Counted from the stretch's first letter, positions 1 to 8,966 are shown. The stretch: 45,971 bases of DNA from Bacteroidales bacterium (GCA_029219425.1 JAQXTJ010000142.1:1-45971), one strand, 5' to 3'. Numbers and translations: made by a program. The notes: a model not told the origin generated them from the sequence alone.

Positions 1-962
1 TGCTCTCCCACCCTGCCATCATGCACCTCCATGTCCAAGCCACGGTAGCGTCCGTCGGCATCGCTGACAAGCTGAGTGCCAAGAGCAGTGCGATACAGTG
101 CGGTGTAGAACAATGAGCTACATCGTGAATCAGCTACTGACACATCCACCTTCGAGAGATAATTGTTCCACTCGGCACGGGCATCGGCTCGCACGCGCTC
201 GAAGTCCCAGTGAGGAATCTCACTCTCCACATTGCGGCGCGCACCATGGGCATCCACTGCCGAAATGCCCATCTTCACCATCACCTGCTCGCCCTCACAG
301 GTGTGGAAATGCAGCAATGCCATAGAGTGGGCACACTGAGCTGTGTCGGTCACCAGCTTATAGGTGAATGGCTTCGAAAACTTGGCATAGAAGTACACAC
401 TGCGTATGGACATTATCTTGCTGCCACAAATCTCGGTGTCGCTGAGCACTTGCAGGTCAATATCGTTTTCCTCCTGTGCATTACGGGCGGCATAGCCGAG
501 GCTAAGCATGAAGCCGGCATCGTCAGCACCGGGAAAGGTGTAGCGGTGCATGGCGGAGCGCGCAGAGGCAGTGAGCTCGGCACGCACGCCACTTGGGCGA
601 AGCTGCACCGAGTAGTAGCCCGGCTCAGCCACCTCATCGGCGTGAGCGAAGTGCTGTGGGCAAATTTCCTCCAGACGACTACCCACCGTGGGCATTATCA
701 CCACATCGCCAAGGTGCGTGTGAGAGAAGCCGGCAATGCAGGAGTCGGCATAGTTGTAGCCCCTACACGCTTTGCAGCTATCAATGCGAGTGTCGGGGGC
801 AGGGCTTATCATTCCATGCGGCAACGTGGCCGATGGTTGAGTGTCCCCATTCCCTGCCGTGCCAACCATGAGATTCACACACGAGGCATAGTCGGCTTGT
901 TCATTGCCACATGCCGTGGAAATGAGCAACAGCAATGATGCAAGTATCGAATTTGGTTTCAT
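1..962 (-). CDS. GH92 family alpha-mannosidase lipoprotein, C-terminal part outside window
   Basis: The minus strand is open from an ATG at 962 to the window edge, giving 320 residues without a stop. The N-terminus is a lipoprotein signal (LLLISTAC followed by GNEQ). Next come the hallmarks of the GH92 N-terminal beta-sandwich: a VNLMVGTAGNGDTQPSATLPHGMI-type opening with the G-x-G-x-T and PHGM elements, then GFSHTHLGD, and later FYTALYRTALG at the start of the (alpha/alpha)6 domain. GH92 enzymes are calcium-dependent exo-alpha-mannosidases. The catalytic Glu and Asp motifs lie beyond the window, so linkage specificity cannot be judged. It is the last visible gene of the PUL, 74 bases after the GH97 gene, and is probably cotranscribed with it. 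It is the third GH92 of the locus and closer in style to the 718-residue one than to the 777-residue one. Confidence 0.9.
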   Translation of the reverse strand, partial: MKPNSILASLLLLISTACGNEQADYASCVNLMVGTAGNGDTQPSATLPHGMISPAPDTRIDSCKACRGYNYADSCIAGFSHTHLGDVVIMPTVGSRLEEICPQHFAHADEVAEPGYYSVQLRPSGVRAELTASARSAMHRYTFPGADDAGFMLSLGYAARNAQEENDIDLQVLSDTEICGSKIMSIRSVYFYAKFSKPFTYKLVTDTAQCAHSMALLHFHTCEGEQVMVKMGISAVDAHGARRNVESEIPHWDFERVRADARAEWNNYLSKVDVSVADSRCSSLFYTALYRTALGTQLVSDADGRYRGLDMEVHDGRVGE

Positions 963-1036
963 CTTCAGGGCGAATATTAAATAAAAGTGCTGAGAGGGCA
1001 TTGCCACAACGCGCGTGCGACAAGCCCTCTCGTGAT

Positions 1037-3055
1037 TTAGTGTTTCGTGGGAATAAAGCTCACGGCCTGTCCGCCGCCTGCTGCCATGCGCACCTCAAGG
1101 GTGTCGGCGGCAGTCACGGTACGGTGCTCAATGGTGTAAGCCTTGGGGTTGGTCACCCAGTCGGCGTCGGGCGCGTCGGCATAAACAGCTGCGTCGTATT
1201 CCACACCGGGCTTCAGGAAGTCGAGCTTCACGGTGATCGTGCGGGCCTCCTCATTGGTGGCTGCGCCGAGGAAGAATTTCTCACCGGCACGGCGCACGAT
1301 AGCAACAAATTCGCCCGGCTCGCCCTGCAAGGCACGCGACTCGTCGCAATCGGCCTCAAAGTCGCGGAAGAACTGGAACGCGGGGTGTCCCTCGTAGTTC
1401 TCGATGCAATCTGAAGCCATTTGCACCGGCGAGTAGAGAATCACCCACAGGGCTATTTGCTTGGCGAGAGTGGTGTTGATGCGGCAGTCCTTGCTGTCCT
1501 TCATGTTCCACTGCTTGCGGTTGGGGTTGTTCTTGGCATTTTCATAAAGAATGTCGAATATTCCGGGAGTGTAGTCCATGGGGCCGCCAAGGAGTCGGGT
1601 GAAAGGTAGGGTCACATGGTGCACTGGCGGATTACCCTCGCTCCAGGCGTTCCACTCCATGCCGCGTGCGCCCTCACGGCTCATCATGTTGGGATAGGTG
1701 CGGCGTATTCCCGTGTCCTTAATCGGCTCGTGGGCATTGATGGTGGTGTGGTAGCGTGCCGCAGTCTGCACCACATGGCGATAGTGGCGCACGTTGAATT
1801 GTCCGTGATGGTTGTGGCCGTTGGGAAGTCCGCCGGCATAGCCGGTCTTCACATCGTGAACGCCATAGGAGGCATACCACTCAAGAGCCTTGTCGAGCTG
1901 GCTCTCATAGTTGATTACGTTGCCTCCGGTTTCGTGGTGGCCAATGATTTTCACGCCTTTCTCGCGGGCGTAGTCGCAGATTCGCTTCATGTCGAAGTCG
2001 GCGTAGGGCTTGGTGTAGTCGAAGGTCTGCGAGCCTCCCCAGTTTTCCCAGCCGGCGTTCCAGCCCTCGAAGAGCACGCCCTCAATGTCATTGCGGGCTG
2101 CGAAGTCTATGTATTTAATTGCATTCTCGGTGGTTGCGCCGTGGCGGTCGCCCATCACCCAGCTCTCAATGCCGAGGTGCATGCCCCACCACACGCCCAC
2201 ATACTTCATGGGGTGAATCCAGTCGGTACTGTCGAGGGCGCAAGGCTCGTTGAGATTGAGAATAAGCGATGAATTTATAAGCCCCACTGCCTCGTGGGCA
2301 AGCTGAATGGTGCGCCACGGTGTCTTGAAGCTGCCACCGGCAAAACGCGCCTTCACGCCGTCGGGCCAGGGTGCCAGATTAGCGGTAAAGCTGAGGCTGT
2401 CGGTGCGCGTGAGCGTCATTTCGGGGAAATCGGTGAGCGCGGCTTCGTGCAGGCTGGCATAGAGCGAGTCGGGGGTACGCAAAGTGATTGGGGTGTTGGC
2501 GTTCTCCACCTGCGAGAGAGGCAAGCGGCGGTAAAGCAGCTCGTAGGTCTCGAAGTTGGCCGGAATCGACCACGAGGTGGCATCCTGCGCGAAATTGAAT
2601 TGCGTGAGCTCGTCGCTCACGAGCAGACTGTCGGCTCCTGCCACATTGTATTCGTAGCGGAATCCAAGTCCGTCGTCGAAGAGGCGGAAGCGCAGTGTGA
2701 GCTGCACGTCGTCGGCATTGCTCAGTGCCACTGCCATTTCATTATAGTGATTGCGGTGAGTCTTGTTCTCGCCCCAGGACTGAGTCCAGGTCTCATCGCA
2801 TTGTGTGCGTTCCACTTTGTTGATTTTGAACGACTGAGAGAGATTGAAGCCCTGCCGCTCCTCAAATCCAAGTCGCGACGGGAGAATGAAGGGCTTGCCA
2901 TCTACCTCAACCTTATATCTTAGTTGCAGCGAGTCGTCGTCGGTGAGCAATGTAAGCTTCACATTGCCGTCGGGCGATGTCACCACGGTGTTGTCGCCGG
3001 CTGTGCAAGCCGTGAGCAGTGCAACGACTGCAATAAAGCTGAATAGAGTGCGCAT
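1037..3055 (-). CDS. GH97 alpha-glucosidase, SusB-type (inverting), lipoprotein
   Basis: 672 residues from an ATG at 3055; an upstream in-frame ATG at 3142 would add a non-signal extension, whereas the 3055 start gives a clean lipoprotein signal (VVALLTAC). The protein has the GH97 plan: N-terminal beta-super-sandwich, central barrel (about 290-560) and C-terminal beta-domain. Glu in INAHEP (near residue 441) and Glu in SREGARGMEW (near 465) are 24 positions apart, as Glu508 and Glu532 are in SusB. A further Glu in HHETGG lies 68 positions before NAHE, close to SusB Glu439. VKTGYAGG lacks the Asp nucleophile of retaining GH97 members. The expected activity is calcium-dependent, inverting hydrolysis of terminal alpha-glucose. 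It follows the GH18 gene after a 106-base gap that holds a terminator-like hairpin and a CA repeat. A glucosidase here may act on glucosylated high-mannose glycans; that is inference. Confidence 0.9.
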   Translation of the reverse strand: MRTLFSFIAVVALLTACTAGDNTVVTSPDGNVKLTLLTDDDSLQLRYKVEVDGKPFILPSRLGFEERQGFNLSQSFKINKVERTQCDETWTQSWGENKTHRNHYNEMAVALSNADDVQLTLRFRLFDDGLGFRYEYNVAGADSLLVSDELTQFNFAQDATSWSIPANFETYELLYRRLPLSQVENANTPITLRTPDSLYASLHEAALTDFPEMTLTRTDSLSFTANLAPWPDGVKARFAGGSFKTPWRTIQLAHEAVGLINSSLILNLNEPCALDSTDWIHPMKYVGVWWGMHLGIESWVMGDRHGATTENAIKYIDFAARNDIEGVLFEGWNAGWENWGGSQTFDYTKPYADFDMKRICDYAREKGVKIIGHHETGGNVINYESQLDKALEWYASYGVHDVKTGYAGGLPNGHNHHGQFNVRHYRHVVQTAARYHTTINAHEPIKDTGIRRTYPNMMSREGARGMEWNAWSEGNPPVHHVTLPFTRLLGGPMDYTPGIFDILYENAKNNPNRKQWNMKDSKDCRINTTLAKQIALWVILYSPVQMASDCIENYEGHPAFQFFRDFEADCDESRALQGEPGEFVAIVRRAGEKFFLGAATNEEARTITVKLDFLKPGVEYDAAVYADAPDADWVTNPKAYTIEHRTVTAADTLEVRMAAGGGQAVSFIPTKH

Positions 3056-3059
3056 ACTA

Positions 3060-3073
3060 TGTGTGTGTGTGTG
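3060..3073 (-). repeat. (CA)7 dinucleotide tract in the ribosome-binding region of the GH97 gene
   Basis: Seven uninterrupted TG units on the plus strand read as CA repeats in the mRNA, ending 4 bases before the GH97 start codon at 3055. The tract therefore occupies the place of a ribosome-binding site. Slippage would change the spacing or accessibility of the initiation region without touching the reading frame. Confidence 0.6.
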
Positions 3074-3092
3074 AATGAGGGGAAAAAATGGG

Positions 3093-3144
3093 AAAAAGGT
3101 TGTGCAGAGATTTGAAGATAGCTCTAAAAATCGCCTGCACAACC
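3093..3144 (-). terminator. Hairpin with U-run between GH18 and GH97 genes (terminator or attenuator)
   Basis: On the minus strand GGTTGTGCAG (3144-3135) pairs perfectly with CTGCACAACC (3107-3098), followed at once by TTTTT (3097-3093) and a second T-rich stretch. The 27-base loop is long, so it may be partial. It lies inside the gene row, 18 bases after the GH18 stop, and would lower expression of the GH97 and third GH92 genes relative to the core PUL. Confidence 0.6.
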
Positions 3145-3161
3145 CAAGTAATTATACCTAT

Positions 3162-5132
3162 TTACTTATTGAAAATGTAGTTCTCGGTGAGGTGATACTT
3201 CACATTCATGTGCGGCGGCACGAGTGTGCCATCCACATCGTGGAATGGGTCGAGACCGTAGCGTCCGCCAATGCCATAGAGGGTGAACACGCCCTTGGGA
3301 TTCACGCAGCCCGAAACCTTCTCGGCGGCCTTGTCGGGAAGAGCCTTCCAGATGTAGCGGTCAATTCCTGTCGCGGCCGTGTTGGTTCCGTAAGTACCCC
3401 ACATCAGCTGCCATGTCTCGGCATCCTCGGCATCGGCCTCGTGGAGTGTCTGTGTGCCAATGCTCAGCGAGCCGTCGTAGGCGTTGTACTCAGCCACCAC
3501 GGGATACTTGTTGGTGATTTCGGGATAAGTGCCGAAGCCATAGATGTAGTAGCTCTTGCCGGCCTCTTTCTCCTCGATGCGCACGTCGAAGCTGTGACGA
3601 CCGCCCCAGTCCCACCAGCGAGGATTGTTATTCTCGTCGATATACACATAGAGCGAGTTGCTCGATGTCACGGTGTAGTTGCCAAGATAGGTCTCATAGG
3701 AGAGCTTGGCGCCCTTCTGCGGTGCGTCGCTTGTGCGGGTGTAGTAGTTGCCGGTCCACTCCACCTCATCGCCATAGAGGATTGTCGATACGGCCGAGAA
3801 GTAGCGGTCGTAGCTGTAGAGCTGCGGTTTCGGGTTGTAGAACACCTGCAGGCCGTAGCCTTCGTTCTTCGCGTCGGTGATTGTGGCGGCGCTGAAGCCA
3901 TACCATCCACCATCATACTGGTCGTTGATCTTCAGTGAGTAGGGGCAATATTTCGCTTTGGTGAGGCCTTCGAAGTAGGCCTCACGACCCTTGCGGTAGC
4001 TCTGGTAAGTGCCGTAGCACATGTAATCTACGAGTTCACCTGCCGTCTTGCCATCGACCGAGCCATTGGGCGCATCGCTGATGCGATACTCATACACGCC
4101 AATGAGCTTGTCGGGGCCGAATGCCTTGCGGCACTCCGAAACGAGGCGGCAGTAGTTCTCGGCCGATGTGGGCGAGAAGCCGGCGCCGGGATTCTCATCG
4201 TTGTAGGCCGAATACTCATCGTCGAAATCTACGCCATCGAGTCCGTAGATGTCGAGATATGCCTTCAGCTCCTTGGCAAAGTCGGCACAAGCCTCGGGCG
4301 AGAGGCTGCGCATACCGCTCTCGTCGTGGTTGCCGAGAATCGAGAGGTTCACCTTGATTCCCTTGGCCTGGAGCGGACGGATAAACTTGTCGGCATTCTT
4401 GAGCAGGAACGACACCTGGTCGTTGCAGAACACGTGCACGCGGCCTGTCTCGGCATCAACGTTGATGTTGGCGGCGAAGATGCTCACAATATCGAAGAAG
4501 GGCTTGCCGCTCTGCTTCATTGTGTATTCACCCATGTTGAGAATGTTCTCATCGTTCACCTCCACGAAGCACAGTGTGCGCACGTCGCCCTTCTTGGCGT
4601 CGGGGATAGCTGCAAGAGGCTTCACAAGATACACATAGGAAGTGCCTGTGGCCGAAACCTCGGCATTGCTTGCTGTGGCACTCACTGCCACAGCGTATGT
4701 TGAGCCAATGTTGCCACCGGCTGCCACATCCACATCCACGGCTGCCGAGCGCTTCTGTCCGGCAGGAATTGTCACGCTCGATGCGCTGAGCGAAACCTTG
4801 TCGGCAGGATACATGGTGTAGCTCGTGCCATTGGCCGAGTTGTAGGCGTTGAGAGCCTCGGCATCGACGGTGAAGTTCACCGTAACGTCCTGTGTGGCTG
4901 CCTTGGCAAGCTCAAAATAGATGTGTCCGGTGGCGGCTGTCGAGCCAAACACTGTGAGCGTGGCGGCCTGTGCTGCACCGGCCTCGCTCTTCACTCCACC
5001 GTAGGTTCCATCCACGGTAGCCAACTTGCCGGTGTCGCCGGTGTTGATTACCACATCGTCTTCACACGCTGTGAGGCCACACACGGCTCCCACTATTGCG
5101 ATGGAATATAGATAGTTCTTTATCGATTTCAT
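3162..5132 (-). CDS. GH18 endo-beta-N-acetylglucosaminidase, lipoprotein (EndoBT-3987-like)
   Basis: 656 residues with a lipoprotein signal (GLTACEDD; the acidic residues after Cys fit surface export in Bacteroidota). Residues of about 45-150 form a DUF1735-type beta-sandwich (VTVNFTVDAEALNAYN, then TIPAGQKRSAAV). The GH18 barrel follows, and its catalytic DxxDxDxE signature is intact as LDGVDFDDEYS near residue 304, with the final Glu as acid/base. A C-terminal beta-domain of about 165 residues ends the protein. Enzymes of this build cleave the chitobiose core of N-glycans, releasing high-mannose glycan from glycoprotein at the cell surface. Its place next to SusC, SusD and GH92 genes supports that role over chitin degradation. 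The start at 5132 is fixed by the signal peptide. Fine specificity is inferred by analogy. Confidence 0.88.
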   Translation of the reverse strand: MKSIKNYLYSIAIVGAVCGLTACEDDVVINTGDTGKLATVDGTYGGVKSEAGAAQAATLTVFGSTAATGHIYFELAKAATQDVTVNFTVDAEALNAYNSANGTSYTMYPADKVSLSASSVTIPAGQKRSAAVDVDVAAGGNIGSTYAVAVSATASNAEVSATGTSYVYLVKPLAAIPDAKKGDVRTLCFVEVNDENILNMGEYTMKQSGKPFFDIVSIFAANINVDAETGRVHVFCNDQVSFLLKNADKFIRPLQAKGIKVNLSILGNHDESGMRSLSPEACADFAKELKAYLDIYGLDGVDFDDEYSAYNDENPGAGFSPTSAENYCRLVSECRKAFGPDKLIGVYEYRISDAPNGSVDGKTAGELVDYMCYGTYQSYRKGREAYFEGLTKAKYCPYSLKINDQYDGGWYGFSAATITDAKNEGYGLQVFYNPKPQLYSYDRYFSAVSTILYGDEVEWTGNYYTRTSDAPQKGAKLSYETYLGNYTVTSSNSLYVYIDENNNPRWWDWGGRHSFDVRIEEKEAGKSYYIYGFGTYPEITNKYPVVAEYNAYDGSLSIGTQTLHEADAEDAETWQLMWGTYGTNTAATGIDRYIWKALPDKAAEKVSGCVNPKGVFTLYGIGGRYGLDPFHDVDGTLVPPHMNVKYHLTENYIFNK

Positions 5133-5155
5133 AATTTGCTTACGTTTTTTAGGAA

Positions 5156-6313
5156 TTAATTTTTAGCAGGCAGCTCCACTGCGTTCCAGGTGATTGCCTC
5201 CACTGCGGTTGCATTGTTGCCGTTGCCGGTGTGGTCGAGGATTGATGTGCCGGCTCCCTCATTGAAGCGCCAGTAGCTTACCAAGCCATCCGACTGCGGA
5301 TTCACCTCATAGAAGTGGTCCTTGCTGTTGATTTCGTCCTTCGTGAGCACGCGGTTCCACACGCGCACCTCGCAGATGTTGCCCTCGAGCCAGCGGTCGC
5401 GGTTGTAGGAGTGACCTATCCAGAATCCGTTGCCCTCGTCGGTGCGGGTCTGTGCCCAGTTGATGCCGCCGCAGTCCTTGTTGTCGCGGAGCATCTCCTT
5501 GCCGTTGATGTAGATTACCACCTCACCGCCGTTGTCGGCATCGTAGGTGAGCGCGATGTGTGTCCACTCGTTGGTGGGAATCACCAGGTCGGCGTTGCTC
5601 AGGTTGCCATTGCGTGTGGCGAGCTGGAGCTGATTCTCGGGAATACCGGCGTCGCCGATGCGGATGAGGAAGTAGCCCTCAATACCCATCACCGACGTAA
5701 GCATCTTGCCAAATTTCTCCACGCGCACCAGGGCCTCGGCGGTGAGCTTGCGCAGGTCACTTGCCACTGCGGGGTTGTCCCACTGCACCCACACCAGGTT
5801 CTTGGTGAGATTGGGCACGGTGTTGATGAGCGCAGCGCCCTTGAACACATAGTACATCGTTGCACCGCTCTCGAGCACGCCAATCGAAGCCTTCTCAATC
5901 GTCACGGGCAGCACATACACCTTCTCGCTGTCGAGGGTATTAAGCCCGGTGAAGTTCACTGTCACGTCGTCCGATGTCACGCCGCCGGCCTTTATGCTCA
6001 CCTCCGGATTGGCTATGCTGTAGTGTCCATCAGGAAGTGCCTCGGCAGATGTGCCATAGAAGGTGTTGTAGGTGCTCACCTTGCTTGGGTCGGCCTTGAA
6101 GGTCACAGTTACGTCCTGCTCCATGGGGCGAGCCATTGCCACCTGCAGAGTGGCCTCACCGGTGGGCACGGTGCTCTTCAGCAGCACGGTCGATGTCTTG
6201 TCGGAAGCCTGCACATACACCTTGTTGTCGAAGTTCTCAACATCATCGCTGCACGCCGTGAGCGCTACGCCCAGCATTAGCAGCGATACCTTATAGATAT
6301 TCTTTAGTTTCAT
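5156..6313 (-). CDS. DUF1735-LamG surface lipoprotein, probable glycan-binding protein (BT3986-like)
   Basis: 385 residues with a lipoprotein signal (GVALTACSDD). The N-terminal half (about 25-155) is a DUF1735-like sandwich of the same type as in the neighbouring GH18 enzyme (DVTVTFKADPSKVSTYNTFYG). The C-terminal half (about 180-375) is a LamG/concanavalin-type fold with the signatures WTHIALTYD, VVIYINGKE, EGNICEVRVWNRVL and LVSYWRFNEGAG. No catalytic motif is visible. The shared domain with GH18 and the position between SusD and GH18 suggest a surface protein that holds glycan or glycoprotein for the endoglycosidase. It starts 15 bases after the preceding gene, so it is in the same transcript. 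Function is inferred from context. Confidence 0.8.
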   Translation of the reverse strand: MKLKNIYKVSLLMLGVALTACSDDVENFDNKVYVQASDKTSTVLLKSTVPTGEATLQVAMARPMEQDVTVTFKADPSKVSTYNTFYGTSAEALPDGHYSIANPEVSIKAGGVTSDDVTVNFTGLNTLDSEKVYVLPVTIEKASIGVLESGATMYYVFKGAALINTVPNLTKNLVWVQWDNPAVASDLRKLTAEALVRVEKFGKMLTSVMGIEGYFLIRIGDAGIPENQLQLATRNGNLSNADLVIPTNEWTHIALTYDADNGGEVVIYINGKEMLRDNKDCGGINWAQTRTDEGNGFWIGHSYNRDRWLEGNICEVRVWNRVLTKDEINSKDHFYEVNPQSDGLVSYWRFNEGAGTSILDHTGNGNNATAVEAITWNAVELPAKN

Positions 6314-6328
6314 AATAGTGTGGTCGCT

Positions 6329-7342
6329 TTATTTTGCGGGAGCGGGATTCATGATTTGAATTGCCTCACGCACATATTGATAAGTGTTGGTAGCATTGTA
6401 ATAGTCGTTCTGTATGTCGAGGATTGCCAGACCGGCCTTGGTGATACCCGTGGTGGGAGTAGTGAGCCAGTAGGCAGCCTCGGTGGTGGCGCGTGCGTCG
6501 CCCAGGAAACCGGTGTTCTTGTCGGTGGTGTCGAGCGACACGGTCGATACCGAAATCACGAAGCGGTCGGCGGGCACCTTGTCGCTGATAAGCGCCTGCA
6601 TGGCCTCTATGCCATATTGCTGCACGTCGCCCACCTTGTCGGTCACGAGAATGATGTGCCGGCAGTCGGGCAGAATGCTTGCCAAGTCGAGCAAGTGAGC
6701 GGGATAGCCATAGAAGGCGAGCTTCTTATCGCCATTGGCGCTCCTCCAGCTCTGCACTGCACTGAGAATAGTTGCCTGATGCGCTGCTGCCTCGGCTTTC
6801 TCGGCGGTGGTCATATACACGGGGCTGCTGCCCTTGTATTCCACCACCAGGCCGTCGAATGGAGCCTGCTGTGCCATCACCTTGTTCACTTCCTCGCTGA
6901 GCACAGTGGCGAAGTCGCGTGTCTCACCGGCTTCCTTCACTGCCTCCTCATAGGCCTTCTTGATGCGGTCGTAGCTGAGGCTGAAGAACACCTGGGTGCC
7001 CTTCTGGTGAAGCTCGGCCACCTCGGCAACCTCAAGCTCGGTGAGCTCGGGAGTGCCGGCTATCACCACGTCGATACTGTCGGGCACGTCGCTCAGGTGC
7101 TGGCCGCGGGTAAAGGGTGTCTTCTCGCTGTTGTCAAACCAGCCGTACACCACCTTGTGGTCCTGTGCCTTGTAGTCTCTCAGGTTGGCAAGATACTTGG
7201 CGTAGGCCTCACCTTGCTGCTGGGCTATGCCGTTCTCCACCAGGTTGAGGCTCTCAGTCTCGGTCCAGTCGGAGCAAGCCGAGAGGGCGGTCACGGCGCA
7301 TGCAGCCCACATTATGCTTTTAATTGATATATGATTTTTCAT
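6329..7342 (-). CDS. Degenerate GH18-like lipoprotein, probable surface glycan-binding protein (BT3985-like)
   Basis: 337 residues with a lipoprotein signal (VTALSACSDW). The fold pattern is a GH18-like barrel: VVIAGTPE, QVFFSLSYDR, FDGLVVEYKG, KLAFYGYPAHLL, FVISVSTVSLDT. The segment aligned with the catalytic DxxDxDxE motif reads DGLVVEYK, so two Asp and the catalytic Glu are replaced (the last by Lys). Hydrolysis is therefore unlikely. Inactive GH18-like proteins are known as glycan-binding components in related N-glycan loci, and the position directly after SusD is the usual one for a surface glycan-binding protein. It is 34 bases from SusD and 15 from the next gene. Binding specificity cannot be read from the sequence. 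Confidence 0.8.
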   Translation of the reverse strand: MKNHISIKSIMWAACAVTALSACSDWTETESLNLVENGIAQQQGEAYAKYLANLRDYKAQDHKVVYGWFDNSEKTPFTRGQHLSDVPDSIDVVIAGTPELTELEVAEVAELHQKGTQVFFSLSYDRIKKAYEEAVKEAGETRDFATVLSEEVNKVMAQQAPFDGLVVEYKGSSPVYMTTAEKAEAAAHQATILSAVQSWRSANGDKKLAFYGYPAHLLDLASILPDCRHIILVTDKVGDVQQYGIEAMQALISDKVPADRFVISVSTVSLDTTDKNTGFLGDARATTEAAYWLTTPTTGITKAGLAILDIQNDYYNATNTYQYVREAIQIMNPAPAK

Positions 7343-7376
7343 AATCTGTTGTAGCTATGATTAATTGGGTTGTTGT

Positions 7377-8966
7377 TTATTTTTTAGCCCACCACACGTC
7401 GGTGGCCATGTTGTCGGGACCTCCGAGGTAGTTCGACACTGCATACTGGATGTTGGCGGTGTTGCTCGTGTATTCCTCCGATGGATAGGGCATGCGGCGT
7501 GCGCCTCGCTTGCTGTCCACCACGCCTCCGCTCAGGTTGCCATCATCGGTGGCAGGCAGCAGGCGCGGATAGCCTGTGCGGCGGTAGTCGGCCCATGCCT
7601 CGTTGCCAAGCGGCCACAGCGCAATCCACTTCTGTGTGATGATGCGCTCCTGCTTCTCGGCCTTGGTTGCGCCCTCATCCCACTTGATGGTGATGGTGGA
7701 GAGTGCGTTCTCATAGGTGTTGAGACCGGCCGGGTCGATGTAGAGAGCCGGCTTGCTGGTAGCGTCGGCCATGTAGCCCTCGGCTCCGCTCACGCCCCAC
7801 TGCTCAAATGAGAGGCGGATTCCGTCGTTGTAGAAGTCGGCTGCCGAGCCACCCATGTTGAAGCCATAGATTGCAGTGCCCTCGGCGCGGAGGAAAGCCA
7901 CCTCGGCGGCGTTCATCCAGAGCACAGGGTCGCTGCTCGAGATTCTCACGCGGGAGTAGTTGCTGAAGTATTCCTTCACCTTGCTCATGTTGATGCTGCG
8001 GCGAAGTCCCACAAACTGCTCTCCCGGCCACTTCGAGTCCTCGAAGTAGGCTGCGCGGCGGTTGTCGTTGTAGCCGTTCATGTAGGCGATGATGTCGGCT
8101 GCGGGGTGAGTGTCACCTCCCGATGCCTCCTCATTGTAGCGCACTGCCACGAAGAGCGGGTTGTTGATTGCTCCGAAGTATTTCCATGTGGCGTTGTCGG
8201 CATTGTTCTCAATCACGCCAAGCTCATGGTTCACGGCTGCCTCGGCATGCTTGCGTGCCTTGTCGGGGCTTACGTTGGCAAGGCGAATGGCGAGGCGGAG
8301 CTTCAGCGAGTTGGCAAACTTGACCCACTTCTGCACGTCGCCGGCATACACGAAGTCGATGCTCGACACAAGTGCGGCGTTGCGGTTCTCGGTGAGGATG
8401 TTGATGCTCTCGTCGAGTTCCTCAAAGAGCTTGTCATATACCTGCTCCTGGGTGTCGTAGGGAATGTTGATTTTTCCATCCTGGCCAATCTGAGAGTAAG
8501 GGACAGGGCCGTAGGTGTCGGTCACGCGGTGCATGGCAGCCACCTTGATAATCTGTGCGATTGCAAATGGCACGGGGTTGCTTGTCTGCTCCGATATTTG
8601 CTGCACTTGTGTGAGGTTGCTGTAGAGCGTAGGGATTATGCGGTCGCTCAAGAGGAGCACGCGGGTCCAGTCGTTGGTAGCGTTGAAATTGGAGATTGTG
8701 TTGCTCCAGCCGGCATTGGAGTCGGCAAAATATCCTCCCATCGTTCCGCCAAGGAGGCACTCGGTGAACTGAGTGGTGTTCACGTCCGATGAGATTACCG
8801 TGCTGGCGAGGTTGGTCATCGCCGAACCCAGGCCATAGTCATCGGGCGTGAGGTCGCCCGGCTGGTAGGGATTGGAGTTGGCATCAAGATAACCGCCTGT
8901 GCACGAGGCTGCACCAAGGATCATAAGTCCGGCGATGAAGCCATTGAATATGCTATTCTTCTTCAT
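7377..8966 (-). CDS. SusD/RagB family outer-membrane lipoprotein
   Basis: 529 residues with a lipoprotein signal (LGAASCTGGYLD). The N-terminal helical repeats (TNLASTVISSDVNTTQFTE, ATNDWTRVLLL), the GPVPYSQIGQDG segment and the C-terminal QKWIALWPLGNEAWADYRRTG signature identify the SusD-like branch found with large SusC proteins. It forms the lid of the SusC transporter, captures glycan at the cell surface and hands it over for TonB-driven import. The gene starts 9 bases after the SusC stop, the standard SusC-SusD arrangement. Glycan specificity is inferred from the enzymes around it. Confidence 0.93.
   Translation of the reverse strand: MKKNSIFNGFIAGLMILGAASCTGGYLDANSNPYQPGDLTPDDYGLGSAMTNLASTVISSDVNTTQFTECLLGGTMGGYFADSNAGWSNTISNFNATNDWTRVLLLSDRIIPTLYSNLTQVQQISEQTSNPVPFAIAQIIKVAAMHRVTDTYGPVPYSQIGQDGKINIPYDTQEQVYDKLFEELDESINILTENRNAALVSSIDFVYAGDVQKWVKFANSLKLRLAIRLANVSPDKARKHAEAAVNHELGVIENNADNATWKYFGAINNPLFVAVRYNEEASGGDTHPAADIIAYMNGYNDNRRAAYFEDSKWPGEQFVGLRRSINMSKVKEYFSNYSRVRISSSDPVLWMNAAEVAFLRAEGTAIYGFNMGGSAADFYNDGIRLSFEQWGVSGAEGYMADATSKPALYIDPAGLNTYENALSTITIKWDEGATKAEKQERIITQKWIALWPLGNEAWADYRRTGYPRLLPATDDGNLSGGVVDSKRGARRMPYPSEEYTSNTANIQYAVSNYLGGPDNMATDVWWAKK

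Noticed and set aside
210..938. Long plus-strand frame at the window start and many others antisense to the PUL
   Set aside because: They mirror real minus-strand genes; here the minus strand encodes the GH92 N-terminus with signal peptide and family motifs, while the plus frames have low-complexity, motif-free translations.
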